From positions 682,001 through 746,000 of the forward strand of contig NZ_FOZG01000001.1 of the NCBI RefSeq assembly GCF_900113315.1: 64,000 nucleotides of DNA, given 5' to 3'. Below the pieces are notes generated by a model, which was given only the letters and a program-made list of their open reading frames with translations, had not been told where the DNA came from and searched no databases. Each line of letters starts with the position of its first letter. The stretch's first letter is position 1. Position numbers and translations under genes: made by a program. Of this stretch, positions 17,293-25,715 are shown piece by piece. The stretch is from Sphingomonas jatrophae. Lineage in GTDB: Bacteria > Pseudomonadota > Alphaproteobacteria > Sphingomonadales > Sphingomonadaceae.

Positions 17293-19452
17293 TCACGCGG
17301 GCGTCGCCGGCGGGTTCACGCCGTCCGCGTCCAGATCCACTTCCATCTCGCGCGCCCAGTAGCGCACGTCGCGGCAGGCGGTGACGAACGCCTTGGCATC
17401 CTTCGCCTTGGCCAGCTCGACGAAGCCGCCGTCGAAGTCCGCCTCCAGGATGCCGCCCTTGGCGAAGAGCGGCTTGGATGCCTCGGTATAGGCGATGAAC
17501 TTCAGGTGCCCGAAGGCGTCGCGCACGAAATCCTGCGCGGCCGCATCGCGCGCCAGCTTCGTCGCACCTTCGGCCGACAGCAGCACGGCTACCGCATCGT
17601 AGAGCACCGACGGCCCGCCATCGATCTTCTGGCGCGCTTCCAGCAGCGTGCCATCATTCAGTATCGCGCCGCCGACATGGGGTGCGATGATCTCGAACAG
17701 CGCCTTTTCCGCTTCAATCGCGGCGGTCAGGCCCGTCACCAGCTTCGCATCGGTACCGTCGGCGACAAGAATGCCGATCTTGCGCCCCTCGAACGAGGCG
17801 TTCTTGCGCTTGACGATCGACAGCGCGTCGGACGCCGGCAGGTCGGTGCGCGTCGGCTGTGCGGCCGGCGCGGGCTCGGGCATTGCCGGAAGGCGCAGGC
17901 CGATCGCGACGGTGTTGGCCAGCCCCTCATCGATGTTGCGCAGGTGCGCCACCATCCGCTGGCGAATGTCCAGGCGCTCGCACTTCGAAAGCTCGAACGT
18001 CAGCGCGTCCCCGATATGCTTCTGCTCGATCGGCGTCTGGCTTATGTAGAACAGGCGTGCTTGGCTGTAATGGTCCGAGAAGGTGTCGGAGCGCACCTTC
18101 AGCTTCTGACCTTCGACATGGGCCGGATAATGCTTGTAGCCGGTCTCCGGATTCTCGCGCGGCCCCTGTCCCCAGCTGTTCGGCTCATAATTCACGCGCC
18201 CCTTCGGGTTGCGCATGTTCATGTGGCCGTCCTGATGGTAATTGTTCACCGGCACGCGCGGCGCATTGATCGGAATGTGCGTGAAGTTGGGCGATCCCAG
18301 CCGCTTGAGCTGTGTGTCCAGATACGAGAAATTTCGGCCGTGCAGCAGCGGATCGTCGGAGAAGGCGATGCCCGGCACGATGTTCTGCGTGCAGAATGCC
18401 ACTTGCTCGGTTTCATGAAAGAAGTTGTCGACGAGCCGGTCGAGCGTGAAGGTGCCGATCTTTCGCACCGGCACGATCTCTTCGGGCACGATCTTGGTCG
18501 AATCGAGATGATCGAAGTCGAACGAGGCGGCCTGCTCCTCGTCGAACAGCTGCACGCCCAGATCCCATTGCGGAAAGGCGCCGTTCTCGATCGAATCCCA
18601 CAGGTCGCGGCGGTGGAAATCGGGATCGTTGCCGCTGATCTTGACGGCTTCGTTCCACAGCACTGATTGCAGGCCCAGCTTCGGCTTGAAGTGGAACTTG
18701 ACGAAGGTGGAGCGCCCCTCCGCATCGATCAGGCGGAAGCTGTGGACGCCGAAGCCTTCCATGAAGCGGAAGGAGCGCGGCAGCGTCCGGTCCGACATCG
18801 TCCACATGATCATGTGCATCGATTCGGGCGTGAGCGAGATATAGTCCCAGAAGTTGTCGTGCGCCGTCTGCGCCTGCGGCCATTCACGGTCGGGCGCGGG
18901 CTTGCCGGCGTGGATCAGGTCGGGAAACTTGATCGCATCCTGGATGAAGAAGACCGGGATGTTGTTGGCGACGATGTCCCAATTGCCTTCCTGCGTGTAG
19001 AACTTCACGGCGAAGCCGCGCACGTCGCGCGCCAGATCGCGCGAGCCCTTGTTGCCGAGCACGGTGGAGAAGCGCACGAACATCGGCACCTTCTCGCCCA
19101 CCTCGGTCAGCACGCGCGCGGTGGTATATTCGGAGAGGCTCTCGCTCAGCTCGAACGTGCCGTGCGCGCCGTAGCCGCGTGCATGGACGACGCGTTCGGG
19201 AATCCGCTCATGGTCGAAGCGGAAGATCTTCTCGCGATAGTGGAAATCCTCCAGCAGCACGGGCCCGCGCGGGCCAGCCTTCAGCTGGTTCTGGTTGTCG
19301 GCGATGGCGACGCCCTGGTCCGAGGTCAGAGTCGGCAGATCGCCGCTTGCCAGCTGGTGCGTCTCGCCGCCCATGCCCGTGACGGTGCGCACGTCACCTG
19401 TCGGCACTTGCGCTTCGGCCCCCTTGTTGTTCGCCCGCGACTTGCCCGCCAT
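17293..19452 (-). CDS. katE: Large-subunit monofunctional catalase (HPII type)
   Basis: Decomposes hydrogen peroxide. About 719 residues, matching the large-subunit clade. The catalase core carries the distal His in [12 protein letters not shown] (His90), the Asn region in [15 protein letters not shown], and the haem-ligand Tyr in RLFYISQ. The extra C-terminal flavodoxin/DJ-1-like domain ([11 protein letters not shown] onwards) defines this clade. Two ATGs are adjacent; the second is chosen because it lies 6 nt from AAGGAG. It interrupts the usual metK-trmB neighbourhood. An EcfG-type promoter upstream suggests general-stress control. Confidence 0.95.
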   Translation of the reverse strand: MAGKSRANNKGAEAQVPTGDVRTVTGMGGETHQLASGDLPTLTSDQGVAIADNQNQLKAGPRGPVLLEDFHYREKIFRFDHERIPERVVHARGYGAHGTFELSESLSEYTTARVLTEVGEKVPMFVRFSTVLGNKGSRDLARDVRGFAVKFYTQEGNWDIVANNIPVFFIQDAIKFPDLIHAGKPAPDREWPQAQTAHDNFWDYISLTPESMHMIMWTMSDRTLPRSFRFMEGFGVHSFRLIDAEGRSTFVKFHFKPKLGLQSVLWNEAVKISGNDPDFHRRDLWDSIENGAFPQWDLGVQLFDEEQAASFDFDHLDSTKIVPEEIVPVRKIGTFTLDRLVDNFFHETEQVAFCTQNIVPGIAFSDDPLLHGRNFSYLDTQLKRLGSPNFTHIPINAPRVPVNNYHQDGHMNMRNPKGRVNYEPNSWGQGPRENPETGYKHYPAHVEGQKLKVRSDTFSDHYSQARLFYISQTPIEQKHIGDALTFELSKCERLDIRQRMVAHLRNIDEGLANTVAIGLRLPAMPEPAPAAQPTRTDLPASDALSIVKRKNASFEGRKIGILVADGTDAKLVTGLTAAIEAEKALFEIIAPHVGGAILNDGTLLEARQKIDGGPSVLYDAVAVLLSAEGATKLARDAAAQDFVRDAFGHLKFIAYTEASKPLFAKGGILEADFDGGFVELAKAKDAKAFVTACRDVRYWAREMEVDLDADGVNPPATPA

Positions 19453-19484
19453 CATCCGCTCCTTCAGCCCGAATAAGGCGTCTT

Positions 19485-19509
19485 AACGGCCGGCGACGGC
19501 GCAAGTCCC
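19485..19509 (-). promoter_or_regulatory. Candidate EcfG (general stress) promoter of katE
   Basis: Read on the minus strand, GGGAC (19509-19505) is followed after 16 nt by CGTT (19488-19485), about 33 nt upstream of the katE start. The alphaproteobacterial EcfG consensus is GGAAC-N16/17-CGTT, so one position in the -35 differs. A stress-regulated catalase is a classic target of that sigma factor. Confidence 0.55.
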
Positions 19510-19603
19510 ACATGGATCAGCTTTTTTTCGCTGATGCAGATCAGTCGGCAGCCCTGAAAGGCGCTTCATGGCGCTGCGATGGAAAGTGGCTATAGGCATG
19601 CGG

Positions 19604-20281
19604 ATGAACGATCCGACGACTATCCGCCGCCTTTACGGCCGGCGTCAGGGCCACGCGTTGCGCCAGGGTCAGGCCGAGCTGGTCGAGCGCCTCCTGCCCG
19701 AAGTCGGAGTACCCGAAGGGCCGCTCGACGCCGTGCGCCTGTTCGGCGACGAACGCCCGCTGGCGCTGGAGATCGGCTTCGGCGCGGGCGAGCATCTTGC
19801 GGGCCAGGCTGCGCTGCACCCTGGCCACGGCTTCATCGGGTGCGAGCCGTTCCTCAACGGCGTCGTCGGCGCGCTCGGCCATATCGAGCGGGACGGCCTG
19901 ACCAACGTCCGCCTGCACATGGGCGATGCGCTCGACGTGCTCGAGCGGTTGCCCGATGGCGGTCTCGACATGGCCTGGCTGCTCCACCCGGACCCCTGGC
20001 CCAAGGCACGCCACGCCAAGCGGCGTTTCATGAACGATGGCCCGATCGCGCTCATCGCACGCAAGCTCCGGCCGGGCGGGCGCTTTCGCTTCGGCACGGA
20101 TCATCCGGTCTATTGCCGTTGGGCGATGATGGTGATGGGCCGCTCGCCCGATTTCGAGTGGCAGGTGGAGAGCAAGGCGGATTTCCTCACCCGTCCCGCC
20201 GATTGGCCGCAGACCCGCTACGAGGCCAAGGCACGCCGCCTCGGCCACGAGGTGTGGTATTTCGAGTATCTCCGCCGCTGA
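19604..20281 (+). CDS. trmB: tRNA (guanine-N7-)-methyltransferase
   Basis: Methylates G46 of tRNAs using SAM. About 225 residues. Motif I is LALEIGFGAGEHLAGQA; the conserved catalytic and tRNA-contact block is LLHPDPWPKARHAKRRF; GGRFRFGTDHPVY and the C-terminal TRYEAKARRLGHEVW follow. Starts at 19568 and 19598 are also in frame; 19604 (MNDPTTIRRLYGRRQG) fits the usual family N-terminus best. No strong ribosome site is visible. Confidence 0.93.
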   Translation: MNDPTTIRRLYGRRQGHALRQGQAELVERLLPEVGVPEGPLDAVRLFGDERPLALEIGFGAGEHLAGQAALHPGHGFIGCEPFLNGVVGALGHIERDGLTNVRLHMGDALDVLERLPDGGLDMAWLLHPDPWPKARHAKRRFMNDGPIALIARKLRPGGRFRFGTDHPVYCRWAMMVMGRSPDFEWQVESKADFLTRPADWPQTRYEAKARRLGHEVWYFEYLRR

Positions 20282-20284
20282 TCC

Positions 20285-20758
20285 TCAGGCGCCGTCCCGC
20301 ATCATCCGCGCCTGATCGGTCAGGATCAGGTCGCGCGGCAGCGCGCGGAGCAGGTCGCGCGCACGGTCCGCATCGGCGAGGTCGGCGGACAGCACCTGCC
20401 GGCTCTGCCGCGCGTGGAAGGACAGGCGACGCCCCGAGATCCGCCGTGGCGCCCCCACCCGCGCGACATCCTCGAACCGCCACAACGCCGGTTTCAGGAT
20501 CTTGAAACGCACGCCCTCGTCCGTGATGGCGAATTCAGGGCTGGCATTGTTGGTCGAATAGCCGCCGAGCAGCGGAATGTTGCGGTCGAGCGTCAGCGCG
20601 CGCACCGGCACGTCCAACGCGCCATCGGTCAGATGCGAGGGCGGCGCCTCCGATCGGGCACGCTGGCGGGCGACGATGCGCCACGCCAGCAGCGACGACA
20701 GCGGGATCACCATGACGATCATGGCCACGATGAAGATAGTCAGCGTCGTCTCGTCCAT
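20285..20758 (-). CDS. Membrane-anchored protein of unknown function
   Basis: 157 residues with one N-terminal hydrophobic segment (about residues 8-27), then a basic stretch and a soluble domain that includes IPLLGGYSTNNASPEFAI and FKILKPALWRFEDVARV. It converges on trmB with only 3 nt between the stops. I do not recognise the family; the soluble part could be a small beta-rich domain. A perfect palindrome (20809-20822) lies about 50 nt upstream of the start. Confidence 0.65.
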   Translation of the reverse strand: MDETTLTIFIVAMIVMVIPLSSLLAWRIVARQRARSEAPPSHLTDGALDVPVRALTLDRNIPLLGGYSTNNASPEFAITDEGVRFKILKPALWRFEDVARVGAPRRISGRRLSFHARQSRQVLSADLADADRARDLLRALPRDLILTDQARMMRDGA

Positions 20759-20808
20759 GCCGTCCCCCGTTGATCTGGCGGCGATAAGGCTGGACGGAAG
20801 GACGTGCG

Positions 20809-20822
20809 GTGATGCGCATCAC
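20809..20822. promoter_or_regulatory. Perfect 14-bp palindrome
   Basis: GTGATGCGCATCAC is self-complementary over its whole length and lies upstream of the 20285-20758 gene. The GTGAT-N4-ATCAC layout resembles Crp/Fnr-family operators (TTGAT-N4-ATCAA). The surrounding 20759-20943 interval shows nothing else I can name. Confidence 0.35.
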
Positions 20823-20943
20823 GGGGTCGGCAACGCTCGCAAACCGCGCAGCCGCAAGGTCTGCGTCGGGAGAGTCGGTAGACAGCAGTCGCACCATGAC
20901 CACGTGACTACCGATCACCCCGGCCCTACTCGGCAAGATGCGC

Positions 20944-21183
20944 TCAGTTGATCGTCCGGAACCTGCCAGCCAGTCGCGCCGCCCGGGCATGCTGCCGCGC
21001 CAGCTTCAGGTAACGCTCGCTGCTCGGCCCGCCCGGCTCGTGCGACTTACAGTTGCGCAGATAGGCGAGATATTCGTGCGTCTCGGAGAATGTTAGGCCG
21101 GCGAGCACCTCGCGGCCACGCTCGTCCTTCTGCACCGCGCGCGTCTGTTGCAGATAGGTACGATAATCATCTGGAATCGGCAT
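20944..21183 (-). CDS. Small soluble protein of unknown function
   Basis: 79 residues starting MPIPDDYRTYLQQTR and ending with a basic helix SSERYLKLARQHARAARL. Longer in-frame starts exist (21207 and 21249), but they overlap a good -35/-10 pair at 21217-21244, so the shorter start is preferred. Codon use is less GC-biased than in the neighbouring housekeeping genes. No recognised domain. It lies next to a hemerythrin-like gene on the same strand. Confidence 0.5.
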   Translation of the reverse strand: MPIPDDYRTYLQQTRAVQKDERGREVLAGLTFSETHEYLAYLRNCKSHEPGGPSSERYLKLARQHARAARLAGRFRTIN

Positions 21184-21216
21184 GACACCACCACCAGGAA
21201 GTCTCATAACGGCCAT

Positions 21217-21244
21217 ATCATAGCCGAACCTGTTGGTAAGCCAA
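21217..21244 (-). promoter_or_regulatory. Candidate promoter for the 79-residue gene
   Basis: On the minus strand TTGGCT (21244-21239) and TATGAT (21222-21217) are 16 nt apart. The predicted transcript begins about 25 nt before the ATG at 21183. Prediction by eye. Confidence 0.4.
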
Positions 21245-21304
21245 GGCATTCCGAAGGAGAATGCTGGTGAAATCGGCGAGCCGTTTGATCGCGACTAGAA
21301 CTGC

Positions 21305-21733
21305 TCAGGCCAGCTCCTTAAGCCTGATCGTGCCGTGGCGGAGCGCGAGCGGATAGATAATCATGTTCTCCAGCCGAAGCCGTTCCTGTCCCTGGGCCAG
21401 GATGTACCTGGTATCCTCGGAGAAGGCCTTCCAATCCTGCCTGATGGTGTCGACTGTCCAAGTCTCGAAATAGGCACGCCAGTCACGCGCCATTTCTATC
21501 ACCAGGGCCTGTAGATCGAGATTCTCGCCGAGATCACGCTGTTGCGCGAGCTCGATCAGGGGACGATAGACGTTGTTCTGCTCGAACGCGCGATGCTCTT
21601 TTATCTGCACAGTGAACTGGTACAGGATCAAAGCCGCCAGCTCGGCATCGGGCTCTCCGCTTGCAACGAGAAGCAGCGCCCGGGACATCCGCTCCAGCTC
21701 ATCATGCTCACGCATCAATCGCTCAAAGCTCAT
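21305..21733 (-). CDS. Hemerythrin-like (HHE domain) protein
   Basis: 142 residues, all helical in character. The N-terminal MREHDELERMSRAL and the internal IKEHRAFEQNNVYRPLIELA are arranged as in hemerythrin cation-binding domains that use His and Glu to hold a di-iron site. The C-terminal RLENMIIYPLAL replaces the usual HExxxFP block and lacks a clear His, so iron binding may be altered. A GGGAGAAG ribosome site precedes the ATG. Possible roles are oxygen, NO or iron sensing; none is proven. Confidence 0.75.
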   Translation of the reverse strand: MSFERLMREHDELERMSRALLLVASGEPDAELAALILYQFTVQIKEHRAFEQNNVYRPLIELAQQRDLGENLDLQALVIEMARDWRAYFETWTVDTIRQDWKAFSEDTRYILAQGQERLRLENMIIYPLALRHGTIRLKELA

Positions 21734-21931
21734 CCAGGCTTCTCCCGCGGAAAACCTCTTCTATACGCGAGCCGAGCTAAGGTTAACAACTTCCAACGGC
21801 GCCACGATGCGGCCGAGCGGGTCCTCGATTGCAGGCGCGGCGCATGAAGCCCGGCCACGTGGGAGAGCAAGCCGCCCCTGCTCTCCCGCCCATTGTATCG
21901 GTTTCCCGAGTTCACCCGGCAGATGCGCTAC

Positions 21932-23092
21932 TCACTTCGCCCTTGTCAGTCGCAGCAGCCGTCCGCCGGATCCACGGCCGCCATCTTCCAGCAGCCAGAT
22001 CGCGCCATCCGGGCCCTGCTCCACGTCGCGGATGCGTGCGCCCATCAACCATTGATCGCCCTTGCGTGCCTCTGTGCCGTTCAGGTCGACACGGATCAGC
22101 GCCTGCGACGAAAGGCCGCCGATGAAGGCATCGCCACGCCATTCGGGGAACATCGCGCCCGAATAGATCATCAGCCCGCCCGGCGAGATCACCGGATTCC
22201 ACCAGACCTTGGGCGCCTCATAGCCGTCGCCCGGCTTGTGATCGGGAATATCGCGGCCGTCATAGTGGCTGCCGTTCGACACGGCGGGATAGCCGTAATT
22301 GCGGTTGGGCAGGATCAGGTTCACCTCATCCCCACCCTTGGGCCCCATCTCCTGCTCCCACAGATTGCCCGCGCTGTCGAAGGCGAGGCCCAGCAGGTTG
22401 CGGTGGCCGTAGCTCCACACCTCGGGCGCGAAACCCTTGGCGGCCAGCGGGTTGCCTAGCGCCGGCTTGCCGTCCAGGGTCAGCCGCAGCACCTTGCCCA
22501 GCGTGGCCTTAGGATCCTGCGCCGGATCGAACTTCTGCCGCTCGCCATTGGTGAAGAACAAATACTTGCCGTCGGGCGAGAAAGCGATGCGGCCGGAATA
22601 GTGGCCATCCCCCTCCACGAACGGGCGGGCGCGGAACAGCTCGGTTACGTCCTCCAGCCGCGGGCCGCTCTTGGCGTCTTCAGCGAAGCGCCCGCGCCAC
22701 AGCACCACGCCCTTGCCGCCCTCCCCCGCAACAGACCCCGAGAAATAGACCAGCTTGCTGGTGGCGAAATCCGGCGCCAACACCACGTCCATCAGCGCGC
22801 CCTGCCCGGCGCTGTCGATCTTCGGAATACCGGCGAGGGGCATGGTCGCGGTGACGCTGTTCGACCCCTTGGCGATGATGACGAGCAGCATCCGCCCGTC
22901 CTTCTCCGTCACCAGCGCACGGCCGTCCGGCAGGAAGGTCATCGCCCACGGGCTGTCGAGATCGGCAACGGGGGTGACCGCGAACGGCTTCCCTTCCGAG
23001 ATGTCAGTGCCCGGCTGCGCTGAGGCGGGCCCATCGGCGCTCCCGCAGGCGGCGAGCGCGAGGGCGGCAAAGGCGGCGGGCGGCAGGCGCAT
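21932..23092 (-). CDS. PQQ-dependent aldose sugar dehydrogenase-like lipoprotein
   Basis: About 386 residues from the ATG at 23092. The N-terminus is a lipoprotein signal with LAAC and Cys16, so it is expected in the periplasm or outer membrane. The body is a six-bladed beta-propeller of the soluble glucose/aldose dehydrogenase (GSDH/YliI) family: DSPWAMTFLPDGRALVTEKDG, GHYSGRIAFSPDGKYLFF, WSYGHRNLLGLAF, WEQEMGPKGGDEVN and SPGGLMIYSG. It would oxidise sugars with PQQ as cofactor; no PQQ synthesis genes are in the window. It diverges from rimP. Confidence 0.9.
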   Translation of the reverse strand: MRLPPAAFAALALAACGSADGPASAQPGTDISEGKPFAVTPVADLDSPWAMTFLPDGRALVTEKDGRMLLVIIAKGSNSVTATMPLAGIPKIDSAGQGALMDVVLAPDFATSKLVYFSGSVAGEGGKGVVLWRGRFAEDAKSGPRLEDVTELFRARPFVEGDGHYSGRIAFSPDGKYLFFTNGERQKFDPAQDPKATLGKVLRLTLDGKPALGNPLAAKGFAPEVWSYGHRNLLGLAFDSAGNLWEQEMGPKGGDEVNLILPNRNYGYPAVSNGSHYDGRDIPDHKPGDGYEAPKVWWNPVISPGGLMIYSGAMFPEWRGDAFIGGLSSQALIRVDLNGTEARKGDQWLMGARIRDVEQGPDGAIWLLEDGGRGSGGRLLRLTRAK

Positions 23093-23170
23093 CGGGGTCA
23101 CTCCGTGGATGAGATCGAACGCGCCTGATCGCACGCCCTGTGCCAAGGCGCCATGCCCCGCTTCGCCCCC

Positions 23171-23199
23171 TTGCCGCGTGCCCGTGTTCCGGCTATATC
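23171..23199 (+). promoter_or_regulatory. Candidate promoter of the rimP-nusA-infB operon
   Basis: TTGCCG (23171-23176) and TATATC (23194-23199) are spaced by 17 nt, a good sigma70 match. It predicts a transcription start near 23206 and an 80-nt leader. This argues against the upstream in-frame ATG at 23153 being the rimP start. Confidence 0.6.
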
Positions 23200-23233
23200 C
23201 CCCTTGCTTCTCGACATCGGAAACCTTGCCGAG

Positions 23234-23254
23234 GTCGGCGCCACCGGCGCCGAC
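23234..23254 (+). other. Hairpin in the rimP leader
   Basis: A perfect 9-bp stem (23234-23242 with 23246-23254) around ACC, with no T-tract following, lies inside the predicted 5' leader about 34 nt before the TTG start. It could protect the RNA or control translation. It is not a typical terminator. Confidence 0.5.
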
Positions 23255-23287
23255 GCGGGGGGCGCATATCTTGAGTCGGAGACGCGC

Positions 23288-23875
23288 TTGGCGGATATCG
23301 CCGCATTGGAACGCCTGATCGAGCCCGAGGCGCAGGCCCTCGGCCTCAGCCTCGTGCGTGTGGCGATGTTCGGCGGCAAGTCCGATCCGACGTTGCAGGT
23401 GATGGCGGAGCGGCCGGACACGCGCCAGCTCGACATCGCCGATTGCGAGGCGCTCAGCCGCCGCATCTCCGACGTGCTCGACGAGCATGATCCGATCGAG
23501 GAGGCCTATCGGCTGGAGGTCTCCTCCCCCGGCATCGATCGCCCGCTCACCCGCTCGCAGGATTATGCCGACTGGGCCGGGTTCGATGCGCGCGTGAAGC
23601 TCAGCGAGACGATCGAGGGCCGCAAGCAGATCGACGGCAAGCTGCTCGGCCTCGCCGATGGCACCGTCACCATGCAGATCCGGGCGAAGGACAAGAGCCT
23701 TCAGCCCTTCGCCTTCCCGCTGGCCTTCGTTGCCTCAGCCAAGCTCTTGCTCACCGACGAGCTCATCCGGGCGACCGCCCCACTCGACGCCGCCGGTGCC
23801 GAGGAAGAAGAAATCGAAGACGCCATGCTCGACGCCGAAGGCGTCGACCAAGAACTCGAAGAAGGACAGGATTGA
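23288..23875 (+). CDS. rimP: Ribosome maturation factor RimP
   Basis: Needed for 30S subunit assembly. The chosen TTG start follows CGGAG by 6 nt and lies downstream of the predicted promoter. It gives a 195-residue protein beginning near LADIAALERLIEPEAQALG. The N-terminal domain contains LQVMAERPD, the CEALSRRISDVLDEHDPI helix and YRLEVSSPGIDRPL, the family hallmark. The C-terminal SH3-like domain ends in an acidic tail EEEEIEDAMLDAEG. An open frame extends upstream to 23153, but that segment would start before the promoter. nusA follows after 2 nt. Confidence 0.93.
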   Translation: MADIAALERLIEPEAQALGLSLVRVAMFGGKSDPTLQVMAERPDTRQLDIADCEALSRRISDVLDEHDPIEEAYRLEVSSPGIDRPLTRSQDYADWAGFDARVKLSETIEGRKQIDGKLLGLADGTVTMQIRAKDKSLQPFAFPLAFVASAKLLLTDELIRATAPLDAAGAEEEEIEDAMLDAEGVDQELEEGQD

Positions 23876-23877
23876 CG

Positions 23878-25485
23878 ATGGCTACCGCCATTTCCGCCAA
23901 CAAGGCCGAGCTGCTCGCCATTGCAGATGCGGTCGCGCGTGAGAAGCTGATCGATCGCGGCATCGTCATCGAGGCGATGGAGGATGCGATCCAGCGCGCC
24001 GCCAAGGCCCGCTACGGCGCCGAGAACGACATCCGCGCCAAGATCGACCCCAAGGGCGGCGACCTGCGCCTGTGGCGCGTCGTCGAGGTCGTCGAGGAGG
24101 TGGAGAATTACTTCACCCAGGTCTCCTCGACCGAGGCCGCCAAGCTCCAGAAGGATGCTAAGGTCGGCGACTTCATCGTCGATCCGCTGCCCAATTTCGA
24201 GTTCGGCCGCATCGCCGCGCAGGCCGCCAAGCAGGTCATCTTCCAGAAGGTGCGCGACGCCGAGCGCGAGCGCCAGTATGACGAGTTCAAGGACCGTGCG
24301 GGCGAGATCATCACCGGCGTCGTCAAGCGGGTCGAGTTCGGTCACATCGTCGTCGATCTGGGCCGCGCCGAGGGCGTCATCCGCCGCGACCAGCAGATTC
24401 CGCGCGAAGTCGTCCGCGTCGGCGATCGCGTCCGCTCGCTGATCCTGCGCGTCGTGCGCGAGAATCGTGGGCCGCAGATCTTCCTCAGCCGCGCGCATCC
24501 GGACTTCATGAAGAAGCTGTTCGCGCAGGAAGTCCCCGAGATTTACGACGGCGTCATCGAGATCAAGGCCGCCGCACGCGATCCGGGCAGCCGCGCCAAG
24601 ATCGGTGTGATCAGCCATGACGGCGGCATCGATCCGGTCGGCGCGTGCGTCGGCATGAAGGGCAGCCGCGTGCAGGCCGTCGTGCAGGAGATGCAGGGCG
24701 AGAAGATCGACATCATCCCCTGGTCGCCCGACACCGCGACGTTCGTCGTCAACGCGCTCCAGCCAGCCACGGTCAGCCGCGTCGTGATCGACGAGGAAGA
24801 GGAGCGGATCGAGGTGGTCGTCCCTGACGATCAGCTCTCGCTCGCCATCGGCCGCCGCGGTCAGAACGTCCGCCTCGCCAGCCAGCTGACCGGCAAGGCG
24901 ATCGACATCCTGACCGAGGCCGACGCCTCCGAGAAGCGCCAGAAGGAGTTCGTCGAGCGCTCCGAGACGTTCCAGAACGAGCTGGACGTGGATGAGACGC
25001 TCGCCCAGCTGCTCGTCGCCGAGGGCTTCACCTCGCTCGACGAGGTCGCCTATGTCGAGCTCGACGAGGTCGCCTCGATCGAGGGCCTCGACGACGAGAT
25101 CGCGCAGGAGCTCCAGTCCCGCGCGCAGGAAGCGCTCGACCGGCGCGAGGCCGCCAATCGCGAGCTGCGCACGTCGCTCGGCGTCGAGGATGCTCTGGCG
25201 GAGCTACCGCACCTGACCGAAGCGATGCTCGTCACGCTCGGCAAGGCGGGTATCAAGACGCTCGACGATCTCGCCGATCTCGCCACGGACGAGCTGATCG
25301 CCAAGAAGCGGGCCGAGCCGCGTCGCCGTGCCGAGAACGCAGCGCCGCAGCGCTCGCGCCCTGAGGACAAGGGCGGCATCCTCGCCGAATATGGCCTGAA
25401 CGAGGAACAGGGAAACGAGATCATCATGGCGGCGCGCGCCCACTGGTTCGAGGACGATGCCTCGGCCGAGGAGGCGCAGGGCTGA
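23878..25485 (+). CDS. nusA: Transcription termination/antitermination factor NusA
   Basis: About 535 residues. Domain order: N-terminal RNA-polymerase-binding domain, S1 domain (around EIITGVVKRVEFGHIVVDLGRAEGVI), KH1 (DPVGACVGMKGSRVQAVVQE) and KH2 (LAIGRRGQNVRLASQLTG), then two helix-hairpin-helix-like acidic repeats (DETLAQLLVAEGFTSLDEVA and LVTLGKAGIKTLDDLADL). It modulates pausing and termination. An in-frame TTG lies 6 nt upstream, but the ATG at 23878 is the more usual start. Its stop overlaps the ATG of a tautomerase gene. Confidence 0.96.
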   Translation: MATAISANKAELLAIADAVAREKLIDRGIVIEAMEDAIQRAAKARYGAENDIRAKIDPKGGDLRLWRVVEVVEEVENYFTQVSSTEAAKLQKDAKVGDFIVDPLPNFEFGRIAAQAAKQVIFQKVRDAERERQYDEFKDRAGEIITGVVKRVEFGHIVVDLGRAEGVIRRDQQIPREVVRVGDRVRSLILRVVRENRGPQIFLSRAHPDFMKKLFAQEVPEIYDGVIEIKAAARDPGSRAKIGVISHDGGIDPVGACVGMKGSRVQAVVQEMQGEKIDIIPWSPDTATFVVNALQPATVSRVVIDEEEERIEVVVPDDQLSLAIGRRGQNVRLASQLTGKAIDILTEADASEKRQKEFVERSETFQNELDVDETLAQLLVAEGFTSLDEVAYVELDEVASIEGLDDEIAQELQSRAQEALDRREAANRELRTSLGVEDALAELPHLTEAMLVTLGKAGIKTLDDLADLATDELIAKKRAEPRRRAENAAPQRSRPEDKGGILAEYGLNEEQGNEIIMAARAHWFEDDASAEEAQG

Positions 25486-25715
25486 TGCCGTTCGTCGACA
25501 TCCGCCTGGCGGGCAGCATCACGCGCGATCAGAAAGCGGCGCTCGTCGCGGATGTCACCCGTTCGCTGGTCGAGCGGCTGGGCAAGAACCCGGCTGCGGT
25601 GCAGGTCAACATTCAGGAGCTCCCGACCGAGAATTACGGTTCGGGCGGCATCCTGATCGCGGATCGCGCATCCGCCTCCACGCAGGAGGTCGCACCCGCG
25701 GATGGCACACGATGA
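25485..25715 (+). CDS. 4-oxalocrotonate tautomerase family protein
   Basis: 76 residues. Pro at position 2 becomes the N-terminal catalytic base after Met removal, and the following FVDIRLAGSITRDQKAALVADVTRSLVERLGK is the classic small tautomerase helix. VQVNIQELPTENYGSGG supplies the second strand and the usual active-site loop. The family tautomerises 2-hydroxy-dienoates or related substrates; the substrate here is unknown. It starts on the nusA stop and its end overlaps ylxR by 14 nt, so it is a true operon member, although such a gene is not part of the standard nusA-infB operon. Confidence 0.85.
   Translation: MPFVDIRLAGSITRDQKAALVADVTRSLVERLGKNPAAVQVNIQELPTENYGSGGILIADRASASTQEVAPADGTR

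Noticed and set aside
19515-19535. Hairpin ATCAGC-T-tract-GCTGAT as a terminator
   Set aside because: The T-tract is in the loop rather than after the stem, and it lies between divergent starts where no termination is needed.
23153-23287. N-terminal extension of RimP from an upstream ATG
   Set aside because: It precedes a good promoter, contains the leader hairpin, and has no counterpart in the family.
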